Positions 9,020 through 18,209 are shown, numbered from the stretch's first letter. The stretch is DNA of 64,000 bases from Sphingobacteriales bacterium 44-61 (GCA_001898405.1 MKTW01000009.1:124001-188000), one strand, 5' to 3'. Numbers and translations are program-made. Notes: generated by a model from the letters alone, not told the origin.

Positions 9020-9087
9020 CCTCCCTTCCCGTCTTCCCGCCTTACCGGTAAAAATTTACCGGTAAGGCGGGAAGACGGGAAGGGAGG
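9020..9087. repeat. Long perfect inverted repeat (33-bp arms), copy 1
   Basis: Bases 9020-9052 are the exact reverse complement of 9055-9087 with only AA between them. The arms contain the nested palindrome TTACCGGTAA and the block GGCGGGAAGACGGGAAG. A near-identical element with a paired one-base difference in both arms lies at 38879-38938. As RNA or cruciform DNA it would be a very stable hairpin; no T-run follows on either strand. It is a dispersed palindromic intergenic element. Confidence 0.9.
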
Positions 9088-9169
9088 ATCGATATTAACC
9101 CCGAAGTTTCTGTGCAAAAAGCTTCAAATCATTATGTTATTAGTAAATTTCCTTATCCGTTTTCCGGGT

Positions 9170-9560
9170 TTTTCCCCACATTGGGTTGTGAATATCATCA
9201 TTTGACTGTGAATAATCCCGTGTGAAACGTTGATATGAAATGGAATTGTTAGGACACAATTTGTGGAGTAGCCCCTGGTTGGTCACTGGTCCGTATGTAA
9301 TTCATGGTTTGTTCTACTTCAATTCACATAAAATGATCCTATCGGGGAAGTACTATTTTTCCAGACCTGTTTTTAACATTGCTGTGGATAGGATAGCTTA
9401 AACGCAATAGAATCGCTGAAACAATATGTGGATTACTCTGTTTTAAATGTGGATTACCTTGAAGTATTAATTTTGTAAAAATTGGTTATCCACTAATTCA
9501 CAGCCGTAATAATAATAAACTCTTTTTTATAAAATATTATATTATTAATATTAGAACTAA
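9170..9560. other. Putative chromosomal replication origin (oriC)
   Basis: This gene-free stretch between divergent ppiD and nadA has a cluster of DnaA-box-like 9-mers (consensus TTATCCACA). One-mismatch copies on the minus strand are at 9207-9215 (TGTGAATAA), 9383-9391 (TGTGGATAG), 9427-9435 and 9448-9456 (both TGTGGATTA); on the plus strand 9486-9494 (TTATCCACT). Two-mismatch copies are at 9172, 9187, 9262 and 9494, and TTTTCCACA lies at 8908-8916 on the minus strand. To the right is an AT-rich segment (9507-9556) that starts with four TAA triplets directly after GCCG, like the DnaA-trio element. dnaN is 9 kb away and parS-like sites 20 kb away. Not proven without GC-skew data. Confidence 0.7.
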
Positions 9561-9650
9561 AGAAAGACAAAAGAAAAATTGATTTGAAAAATCGGTGAAG
9601 CTGTTGGAATATTGCTCCCCCGATCAATCAGTCAAACAAAAAATTGGGTT

Positions 9651-10661
9651 ATGGACACTGCAACACTTACCGCCGCGAAAGAAAAAGTTGAGCAAAGAGG
9701 TTTTCTCGACATAGATCTCGACCCAACGCTTGACCTGTTTGCCGAAATAGAGCGTTTGAAGAAGGAGAAGAATGCTGTGGTGCTGGCGCATTACTACCAG
9801 GAACCCGATATCCAGGATGTTGCGGATTATATCGGCGACAGCCTCGGTCTCGCACAGCAGGCTGAGAAAACTAAGGCCGACATGATCGTGTTTGCAGGTG
9901 TGCATTTCATGGCCGAAACTGCCAAGATCCTCAACCCAACAAAAAAAGTGGTCATCCCTGATCTGAAAGCAGGTTGCTCACTGAGCGATAGCTGCCCCCC
10001 GCCTTTGTTCAAGCGCTTCAAGGAACAGCATCCTGATCATGTGGTGGTGAGCTATATCAACTGCAGTGCCGGCATCAAGGCCTTAAGCGATGTGATCGTT
10101 ACGAGCAGCAATGCCAGGGTGATAGTGGATAGCTTTCCAAAAGATCAGCCCATCATTTTTGCACCAGATAAAAATCTTGGGGCCTATATCAACAAAGTAA
10201 CCGGAAGGAATATGTTGCTTTGGAATGGAGCCTGTATGGTGCATGAGATCTTCAGCCTGGAAAAAATAACCAAGTTGAAAATGCGTCATCCCAATGCAAA
10301 ATTCATTGCTCACCCTGAATGTGAAGAACCGGTTTTACGCCTGGCAGATTATATTGGATCCACCACTGGATTACTGAAGTTTACTCAAACTGATCCCTCC
10401 AAAGAGTTTATCGTGGCTACAGAAACTGGCATCCTTCACCAGATGATGAAGTCTTCGCCTGATAAAACCTTTATTCCCGCCCCGCCAAATAATAGCTGCG
10501 CATGCAATGATTGCCCGCATATGAAGCTTAACTCCCTGGAAAAGCTTTATCTCTGCATGGAATATGGGACACCTGAAATAACCATGGATGAAGAGTTGAG
10601 ATTAGCTGCCAGGAAACCGATCGACCGCATGCTGGAGATCAGTGCAAAAGCAGGGCTGTAA
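9651..10661 (+). CDS. nadA: Quinolinate synthase
   Basis: NadA condenses iminoaspartate with dihydroxyacetone phosphate to quinolinate in de novo NAD synthesis, using a [4Fe-4S] cluster. The three cluster-type cysteine sites are visible: [18 protein letters not shown] and [11 protein letters not shown]. The N-terminal block [22 protein letters not shown] is conserved. The ATG at 9651 gives 336 residues, a normal length; an in-frame TTG at 9612 would add 13 unconserved residues. nadB and nadC are not in the window; nadD is at 30.7 kb. It is the first gene right of the putative origin. Confidence 0.95.
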   Translation: MDTATLTAAKEKVEQRGFLDIDLDPTLDLFAEIERLKKEKNAVVLAHYYQEPDIQDVADYIGDSLGLAQQAEKTKADMIVFAGVHFMAETAKILNPTKKVVIPDLKAGCSLSDSCPPPLFKRFKEQHPDHVVVSYINCSAGIKALSDVIVTSSNARVIVDSFPKDQPIIFAPDKNLGAYINKVTGRNMLLWNGACMVHEIFSLEKITKLKMRHPNAKFIAHPECEEPVLRLADYIGSTTGLLKFTQTDPSKEFIVATETGILHQMMKSSPDKTFIPAPPNNSCACNDCPHMKLNSLEKLYLCMEYGTPEITMDEELRLAARKPIDRMLEISAKAGL

Positions 10662-10673
10662 GTAAAAGTATTA

Positions 10674-11903
10674 CTACCCGATTTTGCGAAGTTTCTCTAC
10701 AGCTTTTTCCAAAGTGTCTTCTTTTTTGGCAAAGCAAAAACGGATCACTTTATTATCTGTTCCAGCCTGGTAAAATGCAGATACAGGAATGGTTGCCACT
10801 CCAAATTCTTTAGTGATGCGGATAGCAAAATCACTGTCCTTTTCATCACTTATCCTATTGTAAGTAGCACAGATAAAGTAACTTCCTTTACTATCCAGCA
10901 AATCAAATTTTGTATCCTTCATCAGGGAAATAAAATAATCCCTTTTTTGCTGCATAAAGCTTCCTAATCCAAGATAAGCTTCTTTATTTTCAAGGAAGCT
11001 GGAAAGAGCGACCTGCGAAGGCGTATGACAGGCAAAACAGTTGAATTGATGGAGTTTTCTGAATTCTTTCATCAATGATGGAGAAGAAACAACATAGCCG
11101 AGTTTCCATCCTGTGCAGTGATAAATTTTACCGAAGGAAAAACATACAAAGCTCCTTTCGAAAAGATCAGGGTAACGAAGCATGCTGCAATGAGGAGCAT
11201 TATCATAAATGAGATGTTCATACACTTCATCACTTAAAATATAGATACCTGTTCCGGCAACAAGGGAACGAAGTTGATTAATATCTTCTTCTTTCAGGAT
11301 GGAACCGGTAGGATTATGCGGACTATTGAGCATGATCAGTTTTGTACGTGGTGTTATTTTCCGCTTCACTTCCTCCCAGTCAATTTTATATTCCGGAAAT
11401 TGGAGATTGATCAAAACAGGTGTAGCACCATTTACTACTACATTTGGAATATAGCTGTCATATGCGGGTTCAAAAATGATTACTTCATCCCCGGGGCGTA
11501 ATAAAGCAGTGAGTGATGTATAAATTCCATATGTGCCACCCGGTGTAACAGTGATCTGTGAATCAGGACTTACTGAAGTACCATACAGGGAATGTATTTT
11601 TTTGGAAAGAACCTCTCTCAATGGAAGATAACCCTGCATTGGTGAGTATTGGTTATACCCGGAGCGCATGGATTTTTCTACTAATCCAATTAAATCCTGG
11701 TTCATTGGAAAATCGGGAAACCCCTGCCCCAGGTTTACAGCTTTATGCTCTGTTGCGAGAGCACTCATTACAGTGAAAATATTGGTACTGATGTCGGGTA
11801 ATTTGGATACGATCGTCAATTTGTTCGGTTTAAGAAATGATGGACTTATTTTTTCTTGCTCTTGGGTTTGCCTTTTACCAGCTCGTATGACCAATCGATC
11901 CAT
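10674..11903 (-). CDS. Class I/II PLP aminotransferase (methionine aminotransferase-like)
   Basis: A fold-type I aminotransferase. Recognisable blocks are NLGQGFPDFP, NQYSPMQGYLPLRE, TPGGTYGIYTSL, NSPHNPTGS, ILSDEVYEHL and SFGKIYHCTGWKLGY, where the lysine binds pyridoxal phosphate. The sequence is closest in pattern to the YbdL/kynurenine-methionine aminotransferase group, which returns 2-oxo-4-methylthiobutyrate to methionine. The ATG at 11903 gives 409 residues but overlaps the upstream yjbR-like gene by 58 bp, and the first 28 residues are not family-like. A TTG at 11819 (TIVSKLPDIST) would remove the overlap and give 381 residues, so the start is uncertain. It is the last gene of a leftward run from RidA. 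Confidence 0.88.
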   Translation of the reverse strand: MDRLVIRAGKRQTQEQEKISPSFLKPNKLTIVSKLPDISTNIFTVMSALATEHKAVNLGQGFPDFPMNQDLIGLVEKSMRSGYNQYSPMQGYLPLREVLSKKIHSLYGTSVSPDSQITVTPGGTYGIYTSLTALLRPGDEVIIFEPAYDSYIPNVVVNGATPVLINLQFPEYKIDWEEVKRKITPRTKLIMLNSPHNPTGSILKEEDINQLRSLVAGTGIYILSDEVYEHLIYDNAPHCSMLRYPDLFERSFVCFSFGKIYHCTGWKLGYVVSSPSLMKEFRKLHQFNCFACHTPSQVALSSFLENKEAYLGLGSFMQQKRDYFISLMKDTKFDLLDSKGSYFICATYNRISDEKDSDFAIRITKEFGVATIPVSAFYQAGTDNKVIRFCFAKKEDTLEKAVEKLRKIG

Positions 11904-12184
11904 TCCCTGAGTTGAGCATTGGAAACAGAACCGTCTATCACAATTGTATTCCAGTGTTTCTTATTCATGTGATAGCCTGGTAAAACACAGGGAAATTCTT
12001 CTCTCAGCTCCTGCACCTTGTCAGGGTCGCATTTCACATTAAATTGAAGCGGATCGCCTTCAAGACCTACTAATAAAAAGATCTTCCCGTTCACTTTGTA
12101 TACCAGTGTATCCGGACCAAAGGGCAAAGCCTCTTCCGCACCAGGTTTGGAGAGACAGTATTCCTGTAGTGTTTCAATGTTCAT
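11846..12184 (-). CDS. MmcQ/YjbR family protein
   Basis: This 112-residue protein has the CyaY-like fold signature of the MmcQ/YjbR family: an N-terminal YCLSKPGAEEALPFGPDTLVYKV, then KIFLLVGLEGDPLQFNVKCDP and the C-terminal HMNKKHWNTI with a conserved histidine-tryptophan. It ends in a lysine-rich tail (KGKPKSKKK). Members are described as DNA-binding, but the role is poorly known. It lies one base downstream of the RidA gene and overlaps the aminotransferase start, so the three genes probably form an operon. Confidence 0.85.
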   Translation of the reverse strand: MNIETLQEYCLSKPGAEEALPFGPDTLVYKVNGKIFLLVGLEGDPLQFNVKCDPDKVQELREEFPCVLPGYHMNKKHWNTIVIDGSVSNAQLREWIDWSYELVKGKPKSKKK

Positions 12185-12185
12185 A

Positions 12186-12575
12186 TCAATCAGTTAATAT
12201 AGCTGTTGCTTCAATTTCTATAAGATATTCCGGTGCAATCAATCCTTTCACTTCTATCATGGATGTACAAGGTTTGATATGCTCAAAAAATTCACCATGA
12301 GCTTTTCCATATTCTTCCCAAAGACTTATATCTGTTACAAACATGCGCGTGCGTACCACATCTTTCAGGGAAGCACCTGCCTGCGCCAGTACTTTTTCTA
12401 TCTTCTGAAGAATAAAACGGGTTTGTTTATAGGCGCTGTTGCCGCCGACTAATTCATTGTTTTCATTTACTGCAACAGTGCCGGTTACCTCTATTGTATT
12501 ACCCACTTTTACTGCCCGGCTGTAGCCAACGATATCTTCCCATTTAGCTCCTGAAGAATAATTTGTTCTTTGCAT
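12186..12575 (-). CDS. RidA/YjgF family protein
   Basis: The 129-residue protein carries the RidA fold with VRTRMFVTD (the arginine holds the substrate carboxylate) and the closing EYLIEIEATAIL. RidA trimers hydrolyse reactive enamine/imine intermediates released by PLP enzymes. Its place upstream of a PLP aminotransferase in the same direction fits that role. It starts MQRTNYSSGAKWEDIVGYSRAV, with the usual GAKWE and YSRAV blocks of this subgroup. Confidence 0.9.
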   Translation of the reverse strand: MQRTNYSSGAKWEDIVGYSRAVKVGNTIEVTGTVAVNENNELVGGNSAYKQTRFILQKIEKVLAQAGASLKDVVRTRMFVTDISLWEEYGKAHGEFFEHIKPCTSMIEVKGLIAPEYLIEIEATAILTD

Positions 12576-12676
12576 GATAAGAGGGGATTTGATTGAGATA
12601 GCGAAGGTAAAAAATCCGGGCTGAGCCGCCTCTTCGAGATTTCAAAAGCAGACACGGATGGATCTACGGCATATTA

Positions 12677-13399
12677 TCAGGCTTTGATTTCCAGGTTTTC
12701 AGTTTTAATTAATGGTTCACCCATTATCCGTAGAAAAACCTGGGCAACAGTGACCACATCTTTTTGGCAGTAAGTAGTGATTCTCTGCAGGTTTCTTTCC
12801 TTCCAGTATACTTCCCAAACCATGCTGCCATCTATATCATCTTTGGGTGTAGGAACAGAAAGGGCATTTGCCAGGAGATTGAGGGAAGTATAGCTTTTGA
12901 AATCGCCGAACTTCCAGAGCTCCATGGTGTCAAGATGGTTTACTTCCCAGGGTTTCTTGCCGCTCGAATTGAGGACAGCAGGTATGCTTAGCCCATTGAT
13001 GATCATCCGTCTGCAGAGAAATGGAAAATCAAACTCCTTTCCATTATGCGCACAAAGGAATTTTGGTTCATTGCCGGACCACTTGCGGAGCATTTCAGAG
13101 AATTCGTATAACAACAGCTTTTCATTATCACCGGCGAATGATTTCAGTAATAACTTTTTATCTTCCCCGGATGATTGAATCACGCCACAGCTGATGCATA
13201 CGATTTTTCCAAACTCAGCATAAATACCGGCCCGGTTATAAATTGACTCAACCGTTTCATCTTCCCGGTTGCGGAGCAACACCTCTGCTTTTTTTGCCCA
13301 AAGCTCTTTCCATTCGGTAGAAACAAGTTCATAATCGGCATGCTGGGGCACCGTTTCAATGTCCAGGAATAATATATTATGAAGAGGATAGGGAGACAT
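12677..13399 (-). CDS. Predicted 3'-5' exonuclease (PolB-type DEDDy)
   Basis: This 240-residue protein is a ribonuclease-H-like exonuclease of the 'predicted 3'-5' exonuclease related to DNA polymerase B exonuclease' family. The catalytic acids appear in order: DIET (D13, E15), HNGKEFDFP (Asp of Exo II) and YCQKDV (Tyr and Asp of Exo III). It also has LDTMELWKFGDFKSYTSLN, typical for the group. It has no polymerase domain, so it acts alone on DNA or RNA; the substrate is unknown. It is separated from manC by a terminator. Confidence 0.85.
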   Translation of the reverse strand: MSPYPLHNILFLDIETVPQHADYELVSTEWKELWAKKAEVLLRNREDETVESIYNRAGIYAEFGKIVCISCGVIQSSGEDKKLLLKSFAGDNEKLLLYEFSEMLRKWSGNEPKFLCAHNGKEFDFPFLCRRMIINGLSIPAVLNSSGKKPWEVNHLDTMELWKFGDFKSYTSLNLLANALSVPTPKDDIDGSMVWEVYWKERNLQRITTYCQKDVVTVAQVFLRIMGEPLIKTENLEIKA

Positions 13400-13427
13400 A
13401 TTTGTATTTTATAATTAAAAATAAAAA

Positions 13428-13447
13428 AACCTTGTATTCACAAGGTT
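13428..13447 (-). terminator. Terminator of the kdsD-manC unit
   Basis: AACCTTGT (13428-13435) pairs with ACAAGGTT (13440-13447) around ATTC. The preceding A-run (13421-13429) is the U-run for leftward transcription coming from manC. Confidence 0.75.
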
Positions 13448-13497
13448 GTATAAAAACAGAATATTGATGTTTTATGTTCAGGATATTTTCTCCGGCC

Positions 13498-14580
13498 TTA
13501 GAGAAATCTCTCCCCTTTATTCCGCTTGATCTCAGCAACATATTCTTTTATCTCCTGTTCTTTTTCCTTTTTGCAGATAAGGAGTACGTCCTTCGTGTCT
13601 ACCACGATATAATCTTCCAGGCCTTGCAGCAGCACCAGTTTATTGTCTGGCACATGCACCATAGTGTTTTTGGCGTCTACCACCATTACATAATTGCCGG
13701 CCACAGCATTATGAAAATAGTCTTTTTCCATATTTTCCCAGGCACTGTTCCAGGTGCCAAGATCACTCCAGGCAAATGAAGCAGGGATCACATACACATC
13801 CTCTGCTTTTTCCATAATGCCAAAGTCGATGGAAATATTGGTACACTGCGGATATATTCTCTCTATCGCATTCTTTTCTTCCGGAGTATTCAGGTTGTTT
13901 CTTTCAGTGTGAAAGACCTCGAACATTTCCGGCAGGTGTTTTTCAAATGCATTCACGATCGTTCTCACTTTCCAGGTAAAGATGCCGGCATTCCATAGAA
14001 AATCACCACTGGCCAGGAAAGTTCTTGCCAATTCGAGATTAGGTTTCTCTGTGAATGTTTTTACTTTATGTACTCCCGGAGCTGCTTCAGGCCCGTCGTG
14101 CTGGATATAACCATACCCGGTATTGGGATGAGTGGGTTTAATGCCAATGGTTACCAATGCGTTGATATGACTTACAAAATCGAGGGCTTTTTGTGCAGTT
14201 TTGACAAAAGCCGAAGTATCAAGGATCAGGTTATCTGCAGGAGCTGCCATCATCAGCGCTTCAGGGTCTTTTTGATAAAGCTTGAAAGCGATATAGGCAA
14301 TGCAGGGAGCTGTATTTTTCCGTGAGGGCTCTGCGAGAATATTTTCAATTGGAAGATCGGGCAACTGTTGTTTTACTAGGTGAACATATTCCTGGGAAGT
14401 AACAATAAAAAGGTTTTCTACAGGCACCAACTGGCTATACCGGTCGAAACTTTCCTGTATCAGTGTTTTGCCTGTGCCAAGAATATCCAGGAATTGTTTC
14501 GGATAATTGGCGCGGCTCATTGGCCAAAACCTGCTGCCAATCCCACCGGCCATGATCGCAACGTAATGATGTTTGTTCAT
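13498..14580 (-). CDS. manC: Mannose-1-phosphate guanylyltransferase
   Basis: The enzyme makes GDP-mannose from mannose-1-phosphate and GTP for polysaccharide and O-antigen synthesis. The 360-residue protein has the nucleotidyltransferase signature IMAGGIGSRFWPMSRANYPK near the N terminus (K of the pyrophosphorylase motif), then AEPSRKNTAPCIAY and FTEKPNLELA. GNYVMVVDAKNTMVH in the C-terminal part is beta-helix-like. The length shows a monofunctional enzyme without the phosphomannose isomerase domain of long ManC/AlgA proteins. It lies 35 bp after kdsD in the same direction. Confidence 0.92.
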   Translation of the reverse strand: MNKHHYVAIMAGGIGSRFWPMSRANYPKQFLDILGTGKTLIQESFDRYSQLVPVENLFIVTSQEYVHLVKQQLPDLPIENILAEPSRKNTAPCIAYIAFKLYQKDPEALMMAAPADNLILDTSAFVKTAQKALDFVSHINALVTIGIKPTHPNTGYGYIQHDGPEAAPGVHKVKTFTEKPNLELARTFLASGDFLWNAGIFTWKVRTIVNAFEKHLPEMFEVFHTERNNLNTPEEKNAIERIYPQCTNISIDFGIMEKAEDVYVIPASFAWSDLGTWNSAWENMEKDYFHNAVAGNYVMVVDAKNTMVHVPDNKLVLLQGLEDYIVVDTKDVLLICKKEKEQEIKEYVAEIKRNKGERFL

Positions 14581-14615
14581 AGTAATAAGTGAATATAAAC
14601 AGTTTCGTTTGCTGA

Positions 14616-15581
14616 TTAGATTAAACCTTCCTTAATTAAATCGTGTAAATGAATAATGCCAAGATAACCCCCTTTTTCTGTAACAGCTAACTGGGTGATC
14701 TCGTTTTTGCGGAGAACATCCAGCGCCTGCACGGCCAACTCATCAGGAGCAATGGTTTTCGGGTTTTTGGTCATGATATCTGAGGCTTTAAGCTCATCAT
14801 CTAATTTGATATTATTCCGGAGCATTCTTCTTAGGTCACCATCGGTGATGATACCAAGCAAAAGGCCTTGTTCATCAACAACTGCTGTTACCCCTAACCG
14901 TTTCTGTGTCATTTCCATGATCACTTCAGTCAGTGTTTGTGAAGGGCCAACCTGTGGTTTTTCGTTGTAAGGATAAAGATCCGATACTCTCAGGTAAAGC
15001 TTTTTACCTAATGTGCCGCCTGGATGGAACTTTGCAAAATCCTCCCCTCTGAAGCCTTTCAATTCCATGAGGCAAACAGCCAGTGCATCACCGATTACAA
15101 GCTGGGCGGTGGTACTGGATGTGGGCGCGAGATTATTCGGGCATGCCTCCTGGTCTACCGTTGTGTTGAGAATGATCTGTGAGTGTTTAGCCAGGAATGA
15201 TTGTAGGTTACCTACCATTGCAATGATCGTATTTCCAAAGTTCTTTATCAGTGGAACCAGCATTTTAATTTCCGGGCTTTCTCCGCTTTTACTTATAATA
15301 ATCACGATATCATCCTGTTGTATTATGCCAAGATCACCATGGATGGCATCAGCAGCATGCATAAATATGGAAGGAGTGCCTGTAGAGTTGAATGTGGCTA
15401 CAATTTTTTGTGCAATTACTGCGCTCTTACCAATCCCGCTGATCACAATGCGGCCATTACAACCGGCGATGGCTGATACAGCATTTTCAAAATCATCATT
15501 GATATAAGATCGAAGGCCTGCAATTGCCTGGGCTTCCAGTGCAATGGTTTGCAAGGCGATCTCTTTAATGGAAACAGTCAT
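14616..15581 (-). CDS. kdsD: D-arabinose-5-phosphate isomerase (KpsF/GutQ type)
   Basis: KdsD converts ribulose-5-phosphate to arabinose-5-phosphate, the first step toward KDO. The 321-residue protein has an N-terminal SIS sugar isomerase domain (about 30-180) with SGIGKSAVIAQKIVATFNST and IIISKSGESPEIK, then a CBS pair (about 205-320) with GIITDGDLRRML and LGIIHLHDLIKEGL. Length and order are standard. Together with kdsB at 2.2 kb it marks LPS-type lipid A biosynthesis. It is first in a leftward unit with manC. Confidence 0.95.
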   Translation of the reverse strand: MTVSIKEIALQTIALEAQAIAGLRSYINDDFENAVSAIAGCNGRIVISGIGKSAVIAQKIVATFNSTGTPSIFMHAADAIHGDLGIIQQDDIVIIISKSGESPEIKMLVPLIKNFGNTIIAMVGNLQSFLAKHSQIILNTTVDQEACPNNLAPTSSTTAQLVIGDALAVCLMELKGFRGEDFAKFHPGGTLGKKLYLRVSDLYPYNEKPQVGPSQTLTEVIMEMTQKRLGVTAVVDEQGLLLGIITDGDLRRMLRNNIKLDDELKASDIMTKNPKTIAPDELAVQALDVLRKNEITQLAVTEKGGYLGIIHLHDLIKEGLI

Positions 15582-15950
15582 AAGAAATTGTTCGCCAATG
15601 GCGAATGCTGCGCAAAATTAGAGCTTTTAACTTCAAAACCCTGTCGGCCATTCATTTCCCGGAATTTTAACGATTTGGGCTATGAGAAACCACTGTTGAG
15701 TTGTAAATTCGCAGTCCTCTTGAGCAGGGTTAAGGATCTGTGCTGAAATTTCTCCTCGGCCCAATTGCCGGATTAGTTTTATTCCAACCGCCGATCATCT
15801 CCCGGCTTTTTCCAAGAGAAACCTTATCATTTAGAGTAGCCGATTGTTTGTATAAAACAAGCCCGATGTGTTATGGGTTTGGGTTAAAATAGGTATCTTA
15901 TATAATGAGTGATGGCCCGGGCTTTGTCCGGGATTAATAATTGAGAGCAA
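15582..15950. other. Gene-free spacer between divergent kdsD and recQ
   Basis: These 369 bases hold the promoters of two divergent genes, but I find no exact TAnnTTTG element. Near the recQ start there is an 11-codon upstream frame (ATG at 15905, MSDGPGFVRD then stop). Within it is a small hairpin, CCCGG (15916-15920) with CCGGG (15928-15932). No RNA gene or longer frame is seen. Confidence 0.5.
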
Positions 15951-18209
15951 ATGGGAACAACAACTGCAAAAAAAGGCGCTGCAAAAAAACAAGCTAAGGA
16001 AACCAATCAACCAAAACAACGGTTTGATCTTCACAAAGCGTTGCAGGAACATTTTGGATTTAATAAATTCAAAGGCACACAGGAAAAAGTTATTGAATCT
16101 TTACTGGCCGGTCATGATACTTTCGTGATCATGCCTACGGGTGGTGGTAAAAGCCTTTGCTATCAACTGCCTGCAATGGTCAGCGACGGCGTTGCTATTA
16201 TCGTTTCGCCACTTATTGCCCTGATGAAAAACCAGGTTGACCTGGTTAGAGGGTATAGCAGCAATGACGAAGTAGCCCACTTTCTTAATTCAACACTTAG
16301 CAAAAAAGAAATAAAAGAAGTTCACGATGATCTGTTGACAGGCAAAACGAAAATGCTATACGTTGCCCCGGAAACACTCACCAAACAGGAGAACCTCGAA
16401 TTTTTCTCTGATCTTAAATTGTCTTTTTTTGCGGTAGACGAAGCACACTGTATCTCTGAATGGGGGCACGATTTCCGTCCTGAATATCGCCGCTTGCGTG
16501 AGATGATGACGCAGATCAATCCCGATATACCCGTGATTGCCCTGACGGCTACGGCCACACCGAAAGTACAAAGCGATATCATTAAGAATCTTGACTTGAG
16601 GAACCCCAACATTTTTATTTCCTCATTCAACCGGTCCAATCTCTATTATGAGATCCAACCCAAGATCAAGAAATCACAAACAGATGAAAGTATCGTTCGC
16701 TTCATCAAAGGAATGAAGTTGAAGAGCGGTATAATTTATACGTTGAATAGAAAGACGACGGAAGAAATGGCCGCATTGCTGGTTGCTAATGGTATTAAAG
16801 CAGTCGCCTATCATGCTGGTCTCGATAGCAAGTTGCGGGCTGAGCGGCAGGACCAATTCCTGAATGAAGATGTGCAGGTGATCTGTGCTACTATCGCTTT
16901 CGGTATGGGTATCGATAAACCAGATATCCGTTTTGTTATCCACTACAATATTCCAAAGTCTATTGAGAACTATTACCAGGAAACTGGTCGTGCCGGCCGC
17001 GATGGCATGGAAGGTAAATGTATTCTCTACTACTCGCATAAAGATGTAAGCAAGCTGGAACACCTGATGCGCGACAAACCGCTAAGCGAACGGGAAGTCG
17101 GAGCTCAATTGATCAATGAAACGGTTGCTTATGCGGAGAGCGGAGTTTGCCGCCGCAAAGTGCTGATGAGCTATTTTGGTGAAGAATATGCAACGGAGAA
17201 TTGCGGGCAATGTGATAACTGTAAGCATCCTAAAGAAAAAGTGGAAGCAAAAGAAGAAGCGATTATTGTGCTGAAAGCGATCAAAGCGCTGGACGAACGG
17301 TTTGCTACAGATTATGTGGTGCAGATCATCAGTGGCAAGTTGACACCCCAGATCAAAATGTTCCGGCATGATGGTATACCGGCTTTTGCAAGTGGAAATG
17401 ATAAGGAATCACATTTCTGGAATTCATTGATCAGGCAGATGCTGCTGGAAGGGTTGCTGTCAAAAGATATAGAAGAATACGGTGTCCTCAAGTTCACCAA
17501 AAAAGGAGAAGGCTTTCTCAAAAAGCCGAAATCTTTCAAGATCGTTCTGAATAATCTCTATGAAGAAGCAAATGCAGATGATGAAGAGGCAACAGAAACA
17601 TCTACCGGTGCTGCAACTGATGAGCGGCTATTCGAAATGTTGAAGGAACTGCGTCAGAAAGAAGCCAAGAAAAAGAACCTGCCGCCTTTTGTTATTTTCC
17701 TCGAAACTTCTTTGCAAGACATGGCTACTTTATACCCAACTACAATTGCCGACCTGGAAAAATGCCAGGGCGTGAGCAAGGGAAAAGCGCTCAGGTATGG
17801 TAAGCCCTTTGTGGAAATGGTTGCTAAATATGTAGAAGAGAACAATATCGTAAAGCCCGATGATTTTGTGATGAAAAGCGTAGTGAACAAGAGCGGCAAT
17901 AAAGTATATATTATCCAAAATACCGATAAGAAAGTATCCCTGGAGACCATCGCTAAAAACAAGGGTTGGAGGATTGATGAAATGCTGGAAGAAATGGAAA
18001 CCATTGCAGCCAGTGGCACCAAACTTAACCTGGACTATGCGATTGATGAAATGCTGGACGAAACCGAACAGGATGAAATCATAGACTATTTTAAAAGCTG
18101 TGACACATCGTCCTTGCAGGTAGCCCAGGAAGAACTTTCCGAACACAATTTCAATTGGGAACAGTTAAAGATCATGCGGATCAAGTTCCTGAGTGAATAT
18201 GGTATGTAA
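15951..18209 (+). CDS. recQ: ATP-dependent DNA helicase RecQ
   Basis: RecQ unwinds DNA 3'-5' in recombination and fork repair. The 752-residue protein shows the helicase motifs in order: MPTGGGKSLCYQLP (Walker A, K67), FAVDEAHCISEWGHDFRPEY (DEAH), ALTATATP, and ATIAFGMGIDKPDIRFVIH with QETGRAGRDG (motif VI). The RQC zinc site is C-x16-C-x2-C-x2-C in GVCRRKVL to CGQCDNC. An HRDC domain lies at about 540-620. A further C-terminal helical extension of about 100 residues is usual in Bacteroidota. The N terminus is lysine/alanine rich. Confidence 0.95.
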   Translation: MGTTTAKKGAAKKQAKETNQPKQRFDLHKALQEHFGFNKFKGTQEKVIESLLAGHDTFVIMPTGGGKSLCYQLPAMVSDGVAIIVSPLIALMKNQVDLVRGYSSNDEVAHFLNSTLSKKEIKEVHDDLLTGKTKMLYVAPETLTKQENLEFFSDLKLSFFAVDEAHCISEWGHDFRPEYRRLREMMTQINPDIPVIALTATATPKVQSDIIKNLDLRNPNIFISSFNRSNLYYEIQPKIKKSQTDESIVRFIKGMKLKSGIIYTLNRKTTEEMAALLVANGIKAVAYHAGLDSKLRAERQDQFLNEDVQVICATIAFGMGIDKPDIRFVIHYNIPKSIENYYQETGRAGRDGMEGKCILYYSHKDVSKLEHLMRDKPLSEREVGAQLINETVAYAESGVCRRKVLMSYFGEEYATENCGQCDNCKHPKEKVEAKEEAIIVLKAIKALDERFATDYVVQIISGKLTPQIKMFRHDGIPAFASGNDKESHFWNSLIRQMLLEGLLSKDIEEYGVLKFTKKGEGFLKKPKSFKIVLNNLYEEANADDEEATETSTGAATDERLFEMLKELRQKEAKKKNLPPFVIFLETSLQDMATLYPTTIADLEKCQGVSKGKALRYGKPFVEMVAKYVEENNIVKPDDFVMKSVVNKSGNKVYIIQNTDKKVSLETIAKNKGWRIDEMLEEMETIAASGTKLNLDYAIDEMLDETEQDEIIDYFKSCDTSSLQVAQEELSEHNFNWEQLKIMRIKFLSEYGM

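Noticed and set aside
9020-9087. Intrinsic terminator
   Set aside because: The arms are far longer than needed, no T-run follows on either strand, and the element lies in a promoter/origin region between divergent genes.
15013-15507. 164-codon plus-strand frame opposite kdsD
   Set aside because: Shadow of a strongly supported SIS/CBS isomerase gene.
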